From: Streptomyces sp. NBC_01429 | GTDB lineage: Bacteria > Actinomycetota > Actinomycetes > Streptomycetales > Streptomycetaceae | Assembly: GCF_036231945.1 (NCBI RefSeq) | Contig: NZ_CP109599.1 | Coordinates: forward strand, 7,963,501-8,027,500 | DNA: 64,000 nucleotides | Direction of reading: 5' to 3' | Part shown: in pieces, positions 42,592 to 51,386 of the stretch | Numbering within the stretch: position 1 is the stretch's first letter | How the letters are laid out: the number at the start of each line of letters is the position of its first letter | Made by a program: the position numbers and the translations under genes | The notes under the pieces: model-generated | The model's input: the letters and a program-made list of their open reading frames with translations, nothing else | What the model was told of the DNA's origin: nothing | Database searches by the model: none

Positions 42592-43596
42592 GTGTTGATC
42601 GGTGATGTGGCACGACGGTCCGGTGTCAGTGCCCGCATGCTCAGGCATTACGACACCCTTGGCCTGGTGCGGCCAACGGGTCGTACCGGTGCCGGCTATC
42701 GAGAGTATTCCAGCGAGGACATCCGGCGGATCTTCCATATCGAGAGCCTGCGGTCATTGGGGCTGTCGCTGCGTGAAGTCGGGCGCGCGCTCGATGATCC
42801 CGGCTTCACGCCCGCAGAGCTTGTCGACGACCTCATCCGTCAGACGCGAGAACGCATCGCCGCTGAGACGGAGCTGCTCACTCGACTCCAGCGGATCGAT
42901 GCCGCGGAACCCGCGGGCTGGGAGGACGTCCTCCGGACTGTTGCCCTCCTCCAGGCGCTGGGGTCCAAGAGTGCCGGGATGCGCCAGCGCGCGGCCCTGT
43001 CCTCCGTCGGACAGGTTCCGGTGCCAGTGGAAGCCCTGGTCGAGGCAGTGCTGAGCGAGCCGGACCCGAGCGTCGCCGGAGCCTTGCGCTGGGCCTTGGC
43101 GCAAACGGGCGATGGCGGACTGGCGCTCCTGGCGGAGGGCCTCGGCTCACCAGCAGCCGAGGTGCGGACACGTGCCGTCCGGTCCATCGCGGAGATTCCG
43201 AACGGTGAGGCGACCACACTGCTGCATGACGCCCTGGCGAACCCTGACACCGCGGTCCGCGGGTATGCGGCTCTGGCACTCGGGGCACGTGGAGTGGCCG
43301 ACGCGGTCCCGACGCTCATCGACATGGTCGTCAAGGAGACGAACGACGTCGATGCGGCCGATGCGCTGAGCGTGCTGGCGCGTCGTCCCGCGTTGGCGGA
43401 CCGGATCGCTACCGGGCTCGTCGACTGCCTCACCGACGGCACCGCCGAATCGTCCGTACGCCGACGGCTGACACAGGCGCTCGCGGATATTCCGGGAGCC
43501 GCGGCGTCGCGTGCTCTCGCGGACCTGTCACATGACGAAGACCGTGCCGTCGCGCTGACCGCGGCCTACATTCTCGGGATACGCGGCGCACGATAG
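42592..43596 (+). CDS. MerR-family regulator fused to HEAT repeats
   Basis: A 334-residue protein. Residues 1-70 are a MerR HTH (IGDVARRSGVSARMLRHYDT, LGLVRPTGRTGAGYREYSSE), then a dimerisation coiled coil (IRQTRERIAAETELLTRLQR). From about residue 120 the chain consists of HEAT/PBS-type repeats (ALRWALAQTGDGGLALLAEG, VRTRAVRSIAEIPNGEATTL, VRGYAALALGARGVADAVPT). A repeat solenoid instead of a small-molecule domain suggests protein or nucleic-acid sensing. It starts at a GTG six bases after the HEAT gene stop. Confidence 0.85.
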   Translation: MLIGDVARRSGVSARMLRHYDTLGLVRPTGRTGAGYREYSSEDIRRIFHIESLRSLGLSLREVGRALDDPGFTPAELVDDLIRQTRERIAAETELLTRLQRIDAAEPAGWEDVLRTVALLQALGSKSAGMRQRAALSSVGQVPVPVEALVEAVLSEPDPSVAGALRWALAQTGDGGLALLAEGLGSPAAEVRTRAVRSIAEIPNGEATTLLHDALANPDTAVRGYAALALGARGVADAVPTLIDMVVKETNDVDAADALSVLARRPALADRIATGLVDCLTDGTAESSVRRRLTQALADIPGAAASRALADLSHDEDRAVALTAAYILGIRGAR

Positions 43597-43601
43597 CGGC
43601 G

Positions 43602-44261
43602 TTACTTGCCCAGTTTGCGGGCCAGGGCGGCACGCCGGGCGAACATCTCGTCCTTGGACGCGGCCATCTCGCGGAGGGCGGCCTTCCGTTCCCGCTGGGC
43701 AAGCCGGTCCAGGTACAGGTGACCGTGAAGGTGGTCCGTCTCGTGCTGCAAGCACCGGGCGAAGTACCCTCTGCCCTCGATCACGAGCGGCTTGCCGTTC
43801 TTGTCGCGGCCTCGTACGACGGCACGGTCGAGGCGGGGAACCACCCGGTAGGGGCCGGGAACGGACAGACACCCCTCGGGTTCTTCGACCAGCCTCCGCT
43901 GCTCGGCCGGCACCTCGTCCAGGACGGGGTTGGCGATGTGCCCGACGTGACGCACCCCCCACTCGTCCGTGATGTCCCACACGAACAACCGCAGATCCAC
44001 GTCGACTTGGTTGGCGGCAAGCCCCGCGCCCTCCGCCACCTGATTCGTAGCGAACATGTCGTCGACCAGCCGCGACAGCTCCGGCGTGCCGAGCCGCGTG
44101 ACCTCCCGGCACGGGCGCCGCAGAATCTCCTCCCCGACGACGGTGATGCGGCGCACCGAACCCCGTTCGACCTCCGGTGCGAGCCGCGGATAGGAATCGA
44201 CGGGTTCTCCCAGCAAGCGCACCCGGCGGTCCCGCGAGGGGTTGTCGAACCGAACCGTCAT
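43602..44261 (-). CDS. def: Peptide deformylase
   Basis: A 219-residue metal enzyme that removes the formyl group from nascent N-terminal Met. Motif 1 is GAGLAANQ (78-85), motif 2 EGCLSVPG with C131, and motif 3 QHETDHLHG with H173, E174 and H177. The N-terminal extension of about 35 residues before RRITVVGEEILRRP and the poor tail resemble the secondary deformylases of streptomycetes rather than the housekeeping copy. Gene order (converging with the MerR gene) gives no ribosomal context. Such extra copies can confer resistance to deformylase inhibitors. Confidence 0.9.
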   Translation of the reverse strand: MTVRFDNPSRDRRVRLLGEPVDSYPRLAPEVERGSVRRITVVGEEILRRPCREVTRLGTPELSRLVDDMFATNQVAEGAGLAANQVDVDLRLFVWDITDEWGVRHVGHIANPVLDEVPAEQRRLVEEPEGCLSVPGPYRVVPRLDRAVVRGRDKNGKPLVIEGRGYFARCLQHETDHLHGHLYLDRLAQRERKAALREMAASKDEMFARRAALARKLGK

Positions 44262-44343
44262 GGAACATCAACGCCTTCCGCGCATGCCCCGGACAGCCAG
44301 GGCTGAGGCCCCGGCCGGCTCGCGGGCCAGCTTGACCGATCGC

Positions 44344-44368
44344 TTTGCAAAGTAGCACCCTTTGCAAA
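44344..44368. promoter_or_regulatory. Paired TTTGCAAA boxes
   Basis: Two identical palindromic octamers TTTGCAAA at 44344-44351 and 44361-44368 are spaced 17 bp start to start. The second ends at the base before the ATG of the HTH gene. They probably are operator sites through which the HTH protein represses its own translation start region and perhaps the divergent deformylase gene. Confidence 0.6.
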
Positions 44369-44965
44369 ATGAGCGATGAAAACCGTCAACCCGCGTCCAC
44401 GGACCCGCTACTGCCGCATCGCGCCCGGCAGCTTCTCCCGGACCATCCCGTGCGGGTCGCCTTGCTGGACCTGCTCGCCGAGGTCGGCACGGTCACGTCG
44501 ACCCAGGCCGCCGCCCGGCTTGGCCACAGTTCCGGCCTCTGCTCGTTTCATCTGCGCCAACTCGCCCGGCACGGCCTCATTGAGGAGGCGCCGCACAACG
44601 GCGGCCGGGCACGGCCGTGGCAGCTGCGCTGGGCATCCTCCGACCAGTCCGACCAGTCCGACCAGTCCGACCAGTCCGAACGCGAAGTGCCGGAGGAGTT
44701 CGCCGCGCTCGCACGTGGACTGGAGGACGAGAGCTATCAACATTGGCTGGCTCACCGGGAGCAGGCGCCGGGCGAGTGGCGGCAAGACGAGTCCTTCAGC
44801 GCCGTGGTCCACCTCACTCCAGCGGAAATGGCCGAACTCGCCACGTCCATCCGCTGCCTACTGGCCGACTTCCGCGACCGGGACCAACACCCCGCCGCGC
44901 GCCCCGCAGGCACCGTGGCCGTAGCGGTGGCCACCCGGCTGTTCCCCCTCCTCGACCGGGGGTGA
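44369..44965 (+). CDS. ArsR-like winged-helix regulator
   Basis: A 198-residue protein from ATG 44369 that begins MSDENRQPASTDPLLPHRAR. The HTH lies near residues 30-75 (HPVRVALLDLLAEVGTVTST, AAARLGHSSGLCSFHLRQLA, RHGLIEEAPHNGGRARPWQL). The middle contains four tandem DQS triplets encoded by GACCAGTCC repeats, a variable linker. The C-terminal domain (EEFAALARGLEDESYQHWLA, VVHLTPAEMAELATSIRCLL) is of the kind found in Streptomyces winged-helix proteins of unknown ligand. It is divergent from the deformylase gene. Confidence 0.75.
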   Translation: MSDENRQPASTDPLLPHRARQLLPDHPVRVALLDLLAEVGTVTSTQAAARLGHSSGLCSFHLRQLARHGLIEEAPHNGGRARPWQLRWASSDQSDQSDQSDQSEREVPEEFAALARGLEDESYQHWLAHREQAPGEWRQDESFSAVVHLTPAEMAELATSIRCLLADFRDRDQHPAARPAGTVAVAVATRLFPLLDRG

Positions 44966-45031
44966 GCCTGTCGGCAGCGGTGCGGAGGCCGGGCAGGCCG
45001 AGCCGTCCGGGGACAGGTGACAATGCCGGAC

Positions 45032-45616
45032 ATGGATGACGCGTTCACACTCCTCCGGCAGGCGGCCGACCTACTGTCCGATGACGCCACGGCGAAGAGC
45101 GGCCGGACGGTCGGGGACGTCCGCGAGGACATCGAACGCCAGGAGTGGGAGATGGTGCTCGCCGCCCTCATCGAGATCGGGGATGTCCGCCCCGTGGCTC
45201 CGGATTTCTGGGAGCGTCTGGCTGAGGCCGCGCGGCAGATGACGCTCGACCGGAGCCGCCATTGGTGCGAGTGGCGGGGCTGGGAGGACCAGCACGGTAC
45301 GGTCCGGGCGACTTTGAGCCTGGTGGGTACGGAGGAGGGCGGACGTCGGACCGCCTTTGCCGGGGACGGTCGGCTCAGGCCGATGTGGGACATCGGCAAC
45401 CGGACCCCCGGCGGAGAGCGAGATCTGAACATCGCCAGGCTATGGGTGGAGTTCGCGGAGGCGCTCGGCCCCGGAGAGACCGCCGACGTCCGGCTGGCTC
45501 CCCTGCGGCCCGAGCAGTGGAGGCATCTGAGGTGCGGTGACGTGATCACCATGCACGAGGCCCGACCTGCGGCCGGCACGGCCACGGTCATCGAGGTCCT
45601 CCCGCCTCGCACCTGA
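45032..45616 (+). CDS. Hypothetical protein, unrecognised
   Basis: A protein of about 194 residues (MDDAFTLLRQAADLLSDDAT). The first part is helical (VREDIERQEWEMVLAALIEI, FWERLAEAARQM); the second is beta-rich (VRATLSLVGTEEGG, LRPMWDIGNRTPGG, TADVRLAPLRPEQWRHLRCG), resembling the beta-barrel end domain of translation factors, which may be chance. AGGTGA lies upstream. The start could be ATG 45023 or GTG 45017. No cofactor motif is visible. Confidence 0.55.
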   Translation: MDDAFTLLRQAADLLSDDATAKSGRTVGDVREDIERQEWEMVLAALIEIGDVRPVAPDFWERLAEAARQMTLDRSRHWCEWRGWEDQHGTVRATLSLVGTEEGGRRTAFAGDGRLRPMWDIGNRTPGGERDLNIARLWVEFAEALGPGETADVRLAPLRPEQWRHLRCGDVITMHEARPAAGTATVIEVLPPRT

Positions 45617-45665
45617 GCCCGCTTCGTGGAGTCCAGGTGCTCGGTCCTGGACCCGCTCGCGAGGC

Positions 45666-47315
45666 TCAGTCGTCCGACAGTCTGGTGTCGGGTACCCGCC
45701 AGGCGGCGATCACGAAGGCGGTGAGGCTGACGGCTGCGCCGGTGAGGAAGACGACCTGCATGGCGCTGACGTAGCCCTCCAGGAAGGGCTGGGCGGCGCG
45801 CGGATCGAGGGCGTGGAGGAAGGCCGAGTCCTGGAGGTTCACGTTGCCGTCGGCTCGGAGTACGCCGTCCAGCGCGCGGGCGTTGTCCGGTTCTTCGGTG
45901 AGGCGGCGGAAGGCGGGCTCGGCGAGCGCCGTGGTGAGGCGTTCGGTGATGCGTGTGCCCGCGAGGGAGAAGAGGATGGAGAGGAACGCGGCGGCGCCCA
46001 CCGTGCCGCCGTTGGAGCGGAAGAAGTTCACCGCCGCGGTCGCCGCTCCCATGTCGCCTCGGGGCACTTCCGACTGGGCGAGCGTGGTGATGGTCTGCAT
46101 CGCGGCGCCGAGGCCCGCGCCCATGAACAGCATGCCGATGGAGACGTACCACATGGGGCTGTCCGCGCGCAGTGTCGCGAACACCACCAGGGAGAGCGTC
46201 AACGAGGCGATGCCCAGGACCAGATGGGTCTTGAACTTCCCTGTTCTGGCCATCAGCCGCCCGACCAGCAGGGTCACCGACACGTTCGCCACCACGGTGG
46301 GCAGTGTGGCCAGACCTGCCTCCACCGGGCTCATGCCCTTTGCCAGCTGGAGGTAGAGCGGAAGGGTCGTCATGGTGCCGAACATGGCGATGCCGACGAC
46401 GAAGTGCAGGACGGCGCCGAGCCGGAACGCCCGGATCCGGAACAGCCGTGGCGGCAGCAGGGCGGCATCCCCCATCCGGCGTTCCAGCAGGACGAAGAGG
46501 GCCAGGCCGGAGAGTCCGAGACCGTACGCGCCCAGGGCCGGGGCGGAGAGCCAGCCCCAGGCCCGGCCCTGCTCGGCGACGATGAGCAGGGGGACGATGC
46601 CGATGGCCAGCGCCAGGGCTCCGCCGTAGTCCAGGCGGTGGCGTACGGGCTGGTGCGGGACGTGCAGCACCCGCAGGATCACCACGACGGCCAGCGCCGC
46701 CAGCGGCACGTTGAGCAGGAAGATCCAGCGCCAGCCGTCGAGCCCGAGCAGGGTGGCCTGTCCAGCGAACACGCCTCCGACGAGCGGCCCCGCGATGCTC
46801 GCACCGGCGAAGACGGCGGTGATGTAGCCCTGGTACCGGCCGCGTTCCCGGGGCGAGGTGAGGTCCGCGATGATCGTCATGGCGAGCGACATCAGCCCGC
46901 CGCCGCCGAGACCCTGCACCGCGCGGAACCCCGCCAGCTCGTAGATCGACGTGGCGAACCCGCACAGCAGCGAGCCCACGGCGAACAGCACGATCGCGCA
47001 CAGGTACACCGGTCGGCGGCCGTAGATGTCGGAGAGCTTTCCGTACAGCGGGGTGGCGATGGTGCCGGTGACGAGGTAAGCGGTCGTCACCCACGCCTGC
47101 GCCGTCAGCCCGTGCAGGTCGTCGGCTATGGTGCGCAGCGCGGACGAGACCACGGTCTGGTCGAGCGCCGCGAGGAACATGCCGAGCATGAGCCCGGACA
47201 GCACGGTGACGATCTGCCGGTGTTCCAGCCGCGCTGGTCCGGCGGGCGGCCCTCCAGGGGCACTCGTGGTGCCGGACTTGGCCGTGTCGGAGGTGATGTC
47301 GTTCTCTCCGCTCAT
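45666..47315 (-). CDS. DHA2-family (14-helix) drug:proton antiporter
   Basis: A 549-residue MFS protein from ATG 47315. The antiporter motif C region is MFLAALDQTVVSSALRTIAD, motif A is GKLSDIYGRRPVYLCAI and the second domain repeats the pattern, with about 14 helices, the topology of EmrB/QacA-like exporters. The start MSGENDITSDTAKS is followed by an acidic tail. It comes third in the order UDP-glucose dehydrogenase, glycosyltransferase, exporter, so it may export a glycosylated compound. A TetR gene faces the operon. Confidence 0.9.
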   Translation of the reverse strand: MSGENDITSDTAKSGTTSAPGGPPAGPARLEHRQIVTVLSGLMLGMFLAALDQTVVSSALRTIADDLHGLTAQAWVTTAYLVTGTIATPLYGKLSDIYGRRPVYLCAIVLFAVGSLLCGFATSIYELAGFRAVQGLGGGGLMSLAMTIIADLTSPRERGRYQGYITAVFAGASIAGPLVGGVFAGQATLLGLDGWRWIFLLNVPLAALAVVVILRVLHVPHQPVRHRLDYGGALALAIGIVPLLIVAEQGRAWGWLSAPALGAYGLGLSGLALFVLLERRMGDAALLPPRLFRIRAFRLGAVLHFVVGIAMFGTMTTLPLYLQLAKGMSPVEAGLATLPTVVANVSVTLLVGRLMARTGKFKTHLVLGIASLTLSLVVFATLRADSPMWYVSIGMLFMGAGLGAAMQTITTLAQSEVPRGDMGAATAAVNFFRSNGGTVGAAAFLSILFSLAGTRITERLTTALAEPAFRRLTEEPDNARALDGVLRADGNVNLQDSAFLHALDPRAAQPFLEGYVSAMQVVFLTGAAVSLTAFVIAAWRVPDTRLSDD

Positions 47316-47684
47316 GCCGCGGCGCCCGGGCTGTCCGGGGATGTGCCGCCGCCGTGCGCCAGTTCGCCCGGACCGGCAGCCGGTATCACTGTTTTGGTGA
47401 CGGTGGTGGTAGGGGGTGGGGAAGACGGCATGGGGACCCTTTTTCGCTGCGCGTTCGCGCTGTGGAATGGAGTGGGGAGGGAGCAGGGGCATGAGGAGGA
47501 AAGCCGAGCCCCCGGCCGGGGCCCAGCGGGCTCGGCCCGGGCCGGGGACAGGGGCAGGGCCGGATTGTCGGACGGCCCGGTGGGATGGCCGTCCGACGAG
47601 GTGCCGGTCCGACGAGGCGTCGGTCCGGCGGAAGGACGGTTGTGACGAGGTGGCGGTGTGACGAGGTGACGCTGCGCTGAGGTG
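47316..47684 (-). other. Spacer between glycosyltransferase and exporter genes
   Basis: A 369-base gap within the minus-strand operon, unusually long here. It contains tandem (TG)ACGAGGTG(G/A)C variants near 47640-47675. No coding frame is recognised. It may hold an internal promoter for the exporter gene. Confidence 0.5.
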
Positions 47685-48908
47685 TCAGACGATCTTCTGT
47701 AGATCGGCCACGGCGCTGTCGATCTCCGGCAGCGCCAGCATCGCCAGCCGGGCCCCGCGCGCCCTGGCCAGGACGCCGGGGTCGGCCAGCACCTCGCGTA
47801 CGGCCGTGGTGATGCCGTCCGGGGTACCTTCGGTGATCTCCCGGCCGAGGCCCAGCCGTTCGACCCGGCGCGCGTTGGCGGGCTGGTCCCCGAACTGGGG
47901 CAGCACCGCCATGGGAGTGGCCGTACGCAGCGCCTCCCGGATGCTGTTGAAGCCGCCGTGGGTGAGGAACAGGTCGACGGACTCCAGCAGCAGGGGCTGC
48001 GGCAACCGGTCGGTGACGTGCACATGCGGCGGCAGGCCCTCGGTGTCCGCCGGGATGCCGGAGGTGGCGACGACGACGGTGCACTCGTCGAGCCGCGACA
48101 CCGCCTCGATCATCGACCGCAGCGTCGCCACCGGGTCCGGCATCGGGAACAGCGCATGCGCGTCCTTGTCGTCGGCCGCCATCTCCCTGATCATCGGGAG
48201 CGCGGTGCCGAGGGCGGCGAACACCAGGGGGCGGTCGGTGGGAAGTTCTGCGACCCACTGCGGCAGGACCGAGCCGCGGTCCACGGTCACGGTCTGCCGG
48301 TAGGCCCACGACGGGGGCAGGTGCTCGGCGAACGAGAAGGCCGCCGGTACGTAGTCGATGCGCCCGTGGGGGACGAGCGACAGCGGGTCCTCCTGGGTGG
48401 GCAGCCCGAATTCCTTCCGCAGGCCGTTGAGTCCGGGCAGCACCTTGGCGGGGTCGACGAGGTTGTTGGTGCCCGACGGTGTGGGCAGTTGCGGGATGCC
48501 GAGATCTTCCGCGGTCAGGCAGGAGCTCAGGTCCATGCCGTCGCGCAGGATGAGGTCGGGGCGGAACTCCCGCGCCACCGGAAGGATCTCTTCCCTGAGC
48601 TTCCTGGCCATCGGGCCGGAGACGATGTGGAACATGAGCCGCGCCATGGCGTCCTGCTGCTCCCCGTCGCCCTCACCGTCCTGGCCCGGCCGCATCACCT
48701 GCTCGACCAGTTCGGGTGTGATGAAGGACTGTGGGGCGAACTCGCTCATGCAGGCGGTCACCCGGACGTCGTCCTTTTCGAAGACGGAGGCCAGGGTCGG
48801 ATTGGTGGCCACGAGCACGTCGTGTCCGGCCGCCGCGAGCGCCCGCGCCAGCGGTAACTGTGCACGGCCGTGGGAGGGACTACCGAGCGTGGTGAACAGT
48901 ACTCGCAC
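47685..48908 (-). CDS. MGT-type macrolide/UDP-glycosyltransferase (GT1 family)
   Basis: A 407-residue GT-B enzyme. The N-terminal domain begins MRVLFTTLGSPSHGRAQLPL, and the C-terminal sugar-nucleotide motif is HVTDRLPQPLLLESVDLFLT, HGGFNSIREALRTATPMAVL, PQFGDQPANARRVERLGLG. This is the MGT/DesVII-like architecture that glycosylates antibiotics. Upstream lies UDP-glucose dehydrogenase, so UDP-glucuronic acid is a plausible donor. The start is well supported by the DNA between the genes (GAAAGGCTTTTCG leader). It probably inactivates a compound that the exporter then removes. Confidence 0.88.
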   Translation of the reverse strand: MRVLFTTLGSPSHGRAQLPLARALAAAGHDVLVATNPTLASVFEKDDVRVTACMSEFAPQSFITPELVEQVMRPGQDGEGDGEQQDAMARLMFHIVSGPMARKLREEILPVAREFRPDLILRDGMDLSSCLTAEDLGIPQLPTPSGTNNLVDPAKVLPGLNGLRKEFGLPTQEDPLSLVPHGRIDYVPAAFSFAEHLPPSWAYRQTVTVDRGSVLPQWVAELPTDRPLVFAALGTALPMIREMAADDKDAHALFPMPDPVATLRSMIEAVSRLDECTVVVATSGIPADTEGLPPHVHVTDRLPQPLLLESVDLFLTHGGFNSIREALRTATPMAVLPQFGDQPANARRVERLGLGREITEGTPDGITTAVREVLADPGVLARARGARLAMLALPEIDSAVADLQKIV

Positions 48909-49001
48909 GAAAAGCCTTTCTTCGGGCTCGGGAAAGAGGGAGAGCAGAGAGGGAGAGGAAGCGGGGGAGAGGGCGAGAGGGGAGGGGTGAGTGGGGTGCG
49001 G

Positions 49002-50315
49002 TCAGCGCGCCATCGCCAGCGACCGGCCGATGCCCTCCCAGTTCAGCCCGGCGCTGTCCAGCCGTGCGGGGTCGAGGACGTTGCGGAAGTCGTAGACGAG
49101 TGGCGCGCCGAGCCGCCCGGCGACGGCCTCCCAGTCCAGGTCGCGGAACTGGGGCCATTCGGTGAGTACGACGCAGGCGCGGGCCCCCTCGACCGCGTCG
49201 AGCGGGGTGGCGGTGATCGTGAGCAGATCACCGAGGTCGGGGCGGAGTTCGCTGAGGGCCGGGTCGTAGGCACACAGCTCCGCGCCCCGCTCCCGCAGCA
49301 GGCGGGCGATGGCCAGGGCGGGTGAGTCGCGCAGGTCCGAGGTGCCGGCCTTGAAGGTGAGACCGAGCAGCCCGATCCTGACGCCGCGCAGCGAGCCGTC
49401 CGGCCCCGCGCATCCGGCGGCCACCCGCTCGACGAGCCGGCGCTGGTGTTCCACGTTGGTCTCGATGGCGGCCCGCAGCAGCGGGAACTCGACGCCGGAC
49501 TCCTCGCAGACGCGCAGCAGCGCGTGCGTGTCCTTGGGCAGGCACGAACCGCCCCACCCGGGCCCCGGCTTGAGGAAGGCGCCGCCGATGCGCGGGTCGT
49601 GGCCGATACCGGCGACCACGTCGTCGATGTTCGCGCCGAGCCGTTCGCAGAGCGTGGCCAGGTTGTTCGCGAACGACAGCTTCATCGCGAGGAAGAAGTT
49701 CGCCGCGTACTTGGCGAGTTCGGCACCGGCGGTGTCGGTGAGCACGCGCGGTGCGTCGATGCCCACGTACAGGTCGGCCACCAGCCGGGCCGCGTCCGCG
49801 TCGGCGGCGCCCACCACGATCCGGTCGGGGTGGAGGAAATCGTCCACGGCGTGCCCCTCGCGGAGGAACTCCGGGTTGCTCACCACGGTCACGTCGGGGC
49901 GGCCGAGCAGTGCCGCGACGCGCTCGGCGGTGCCGACCGGCACGGTGGACTTGTTGACCACAGTGCAGCCGCGCGGCAGACGGTCACGGACCTCGTCGGC
50001 GACTGCCTCGACGGCGGCCAGGTCGGCGGCGCCTCCGACACCCATCGGAGTGGGCAGGCAGAGGAAGACCACCTCGGCGTCCTCGACGGCCGTCCGGGTG
50101 TCCGTCACGAACTGGAGACGGCCGGAGTCCAGCCCCTCGCGGACGGTTTCCGTCAGGCCCGGTTCGAGGATGTCGACCTCCGCCCGCCGGAGCCGTTCGA
50201 CCTTGCGCGCATCGGAGTCCGCGCACACCACCCGGTGCCCGAGGGAGGCCAGACAGGCGCCGGTGGTCAGCCCGACATAGCCGGTTCCGATGACGGTTAT
50301 GTATCGAAGTTCCAT
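49002..50315 (-). CDS. UDP-glucose 6-dehydrogenase
   Basis: A 437-residue protein with the NAD motif GTGYVG (10-15), the linker region FFLAMKLSFANNLATLCERL, the catalytic cysteine C258 in PGWGGSCLPKDTHAL and a C-terminal UDP-binding domain (GLTFKAGTSDLRDSPALAIA, KxxxxRxxP-type region). It oxidises UDP-glucose to UDP-glucuronate with two NAD. It heads the minus-strand operon with the glycosyltransferase and exporter. ATG with an A-rich leader; a longer start 43 codons upstream has no support. In capsule or teichuronic contexts other sugar genes would be expected and none is here. Confidence 0.92.
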   Translation of the reverse strand: MELRYITVIGTGYVGLTTGACLASLGHRVVCADSDARKVERLRRAEVDILEPGLTETVREGLDSGRLQFVTDTRTAVEDAEVVFLCLPTPMGVGGAADLAAVEAVADEVRDRLPRGCTVVNKSTVPVGTAERVAALLGRPDVTVVSNPEFLREGHAVDDFLHPDRIVVGAADADAARLVADLYVGIDAPRVLTDTAGAELAKYAANFFLAMKLSFANNLATLCERLGANIDDVVAGIGHDPRIGGAFLKPGPGWGGSCLPKDTHALLRVCEESGVEFPLLRAAIETNVEHQRRLVERVAAGCAGPDGSLRGVRIGLLGLTFKAGTSDLRDSPALAIARLLRERGAELCAYDPALSELRPDLGDLLTITATPLDAVEGARACVVLTEWPQFRDLDWEAVAGRLGAPLVYDFRNVLDPARLDSAGLNWEGIGRSLAMAR

Positions 50316-50482
50316 AAGAACAACCGATTCTTCTCGTTCGGGTATCAGCCTCCGAGGGCCGGCGCCTCGGTCGTTGCACTGGTAGGGGAACAGGCCTGAC
50401 GCCGTCGTCGGACCTGAGCGTGAAAGGCGGGTGTCGGAGATCAACAGCCCGAGCCGAGAAGCTAGTTCGGCCCCAAATTATT

Positions 50483-50500
50483 TGTCAACGATCGGTGACA
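50483..50500. promoter_or_regulatory. TetR-type operator between the dehydrogenase and TetR genes
   Basis: TGTCA (50483-50487) and TGACA (50496-50500) are inverted around an 8-base core in an AT-rich promoter segment between the divergent genes. It lies about 75 bases before the TetR gene start. Confidence 0.5.
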
Positions 50501-50575
50501 TTGATTTGGCGGCTTTTGGACAGCGTGGGCCGGTACCGGGAGCATGTACGGAACGGCCCGACGGAGGAGACGCAG

Positions 50576-51238
50576 ATGGACAGACCCGAAGAGGCGAAAC
50601 GGGGCGGCGCCGGCCGTACCCCGCCCCGCAAATACGACGCTGCGGGGACCCGGGCGGCTCTGGTGAGCGCCGCGGCCCGGTGCTTCGGGAGGTGCGGGTA
50701 CGACGGCACCAGCATCCGCGACATCGCCAAGGTCGCCGACGTCGACGCCGCACTCGTCTACCGTTACTTCGGCTCAAAACAGGGGCTCTTCGCGGCGGTC
50801 GTCACCCATGGCACCGCCGTGTTCGAACCGCTGCGCCACCTGCCGCTGGAGGATGTGGCGGAGTGGATTCACCGGATGGCCTTCGAAGGTCCGGCAGATG
50901 CCGAAACACCGCATCCGGTGCTGACGATGCTCCGCTCACCCAGTCGGGAGGAGGGCGTCGGGCGCATGCGCGCCGACGTGACCGAGGTCTTCTCCGACAG
51001 TTTCGCCAAACGCCTGGACGGCCCCGACGCGGAGATCCGCGCCGAACTGCTGGCGGCGCTGGTGCTGGGCGTGACACTGATGCGGCTGGCCGTCCAGCCG
51101 CCCGCGCTCGGCTGCGCGCAGGGCGACGCCGTGCTGCCCTACCTCAAGGATGCTGTCGACTCGCTGCTGAACCCGTGCGGGGCGGGGCGGGGGAGGGAAA
51201 CGGGTGGGGACTGCCGGTGCGGGGGGTCCAAGCCGTGA
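50576..51238 (+). CDS. TetR-family transcriptional regulator of the glycosylation/efflux operon
   Basis: A 220-residue protein. The HTH is GTRAALVSAAARCFGRCGYD, GTSIRDIAKVADVDAALVYR, YFGSKQGLFAAVV. The C-terminal domain (PHPVLTMLRSPSREEGVGRM, ELLAALVLGVTLMRLAVQPP) belongs to the TetR_C_17-like group near drug exporters. GGAGGAGA precedes the ATG. It faces the UDP-glucose dehydrogenase gene and so probably represses the whole cassette until a drug or signal binds. Confidence 0.85.
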   Translation: MDRPEEAKRGGAGRTPPRKYDAAGTRAALVSAAARCFGRCGYDGTSIRDIAKVADVDAALVYRYFGSKQGLFAAVVTHGTAVFEPLRHLPLEDVAEWIHRMAFEGPADAETPHPVLTMLRSPSREEGVGRMRADVTEVFSDSFAKRLDGPDAEIRAELLAALVLGVTLMRLAVQPPALGCAQGDAVLPYLKDAVDSLLNPCGAGRGRETGGDCRCGGSKP

Positions 51239-51386
51239 CGGACCCCCTGGGACACCGCATCCCCATGCCCGCTGACACTGCCGACCAGTAAACAGCGGTG
51301 CGACAAAGGCCCCGACGGCCCCGTCCGATCCGCTTGAGGGGACAGAGCAGGCTGCCTCTCGCCACGCGGTGAACAGCGAGAGCCCG

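Noticed and set aside
49002..50315. UDP-glucose dehydrogenase considered as a capsule or teichuronic acid gene
   Set aside because: Neighbouring genes are a drug-type glycosyltransferase and a DHA2 exporter, and no polymerase, flippase or other sugar gene is present.
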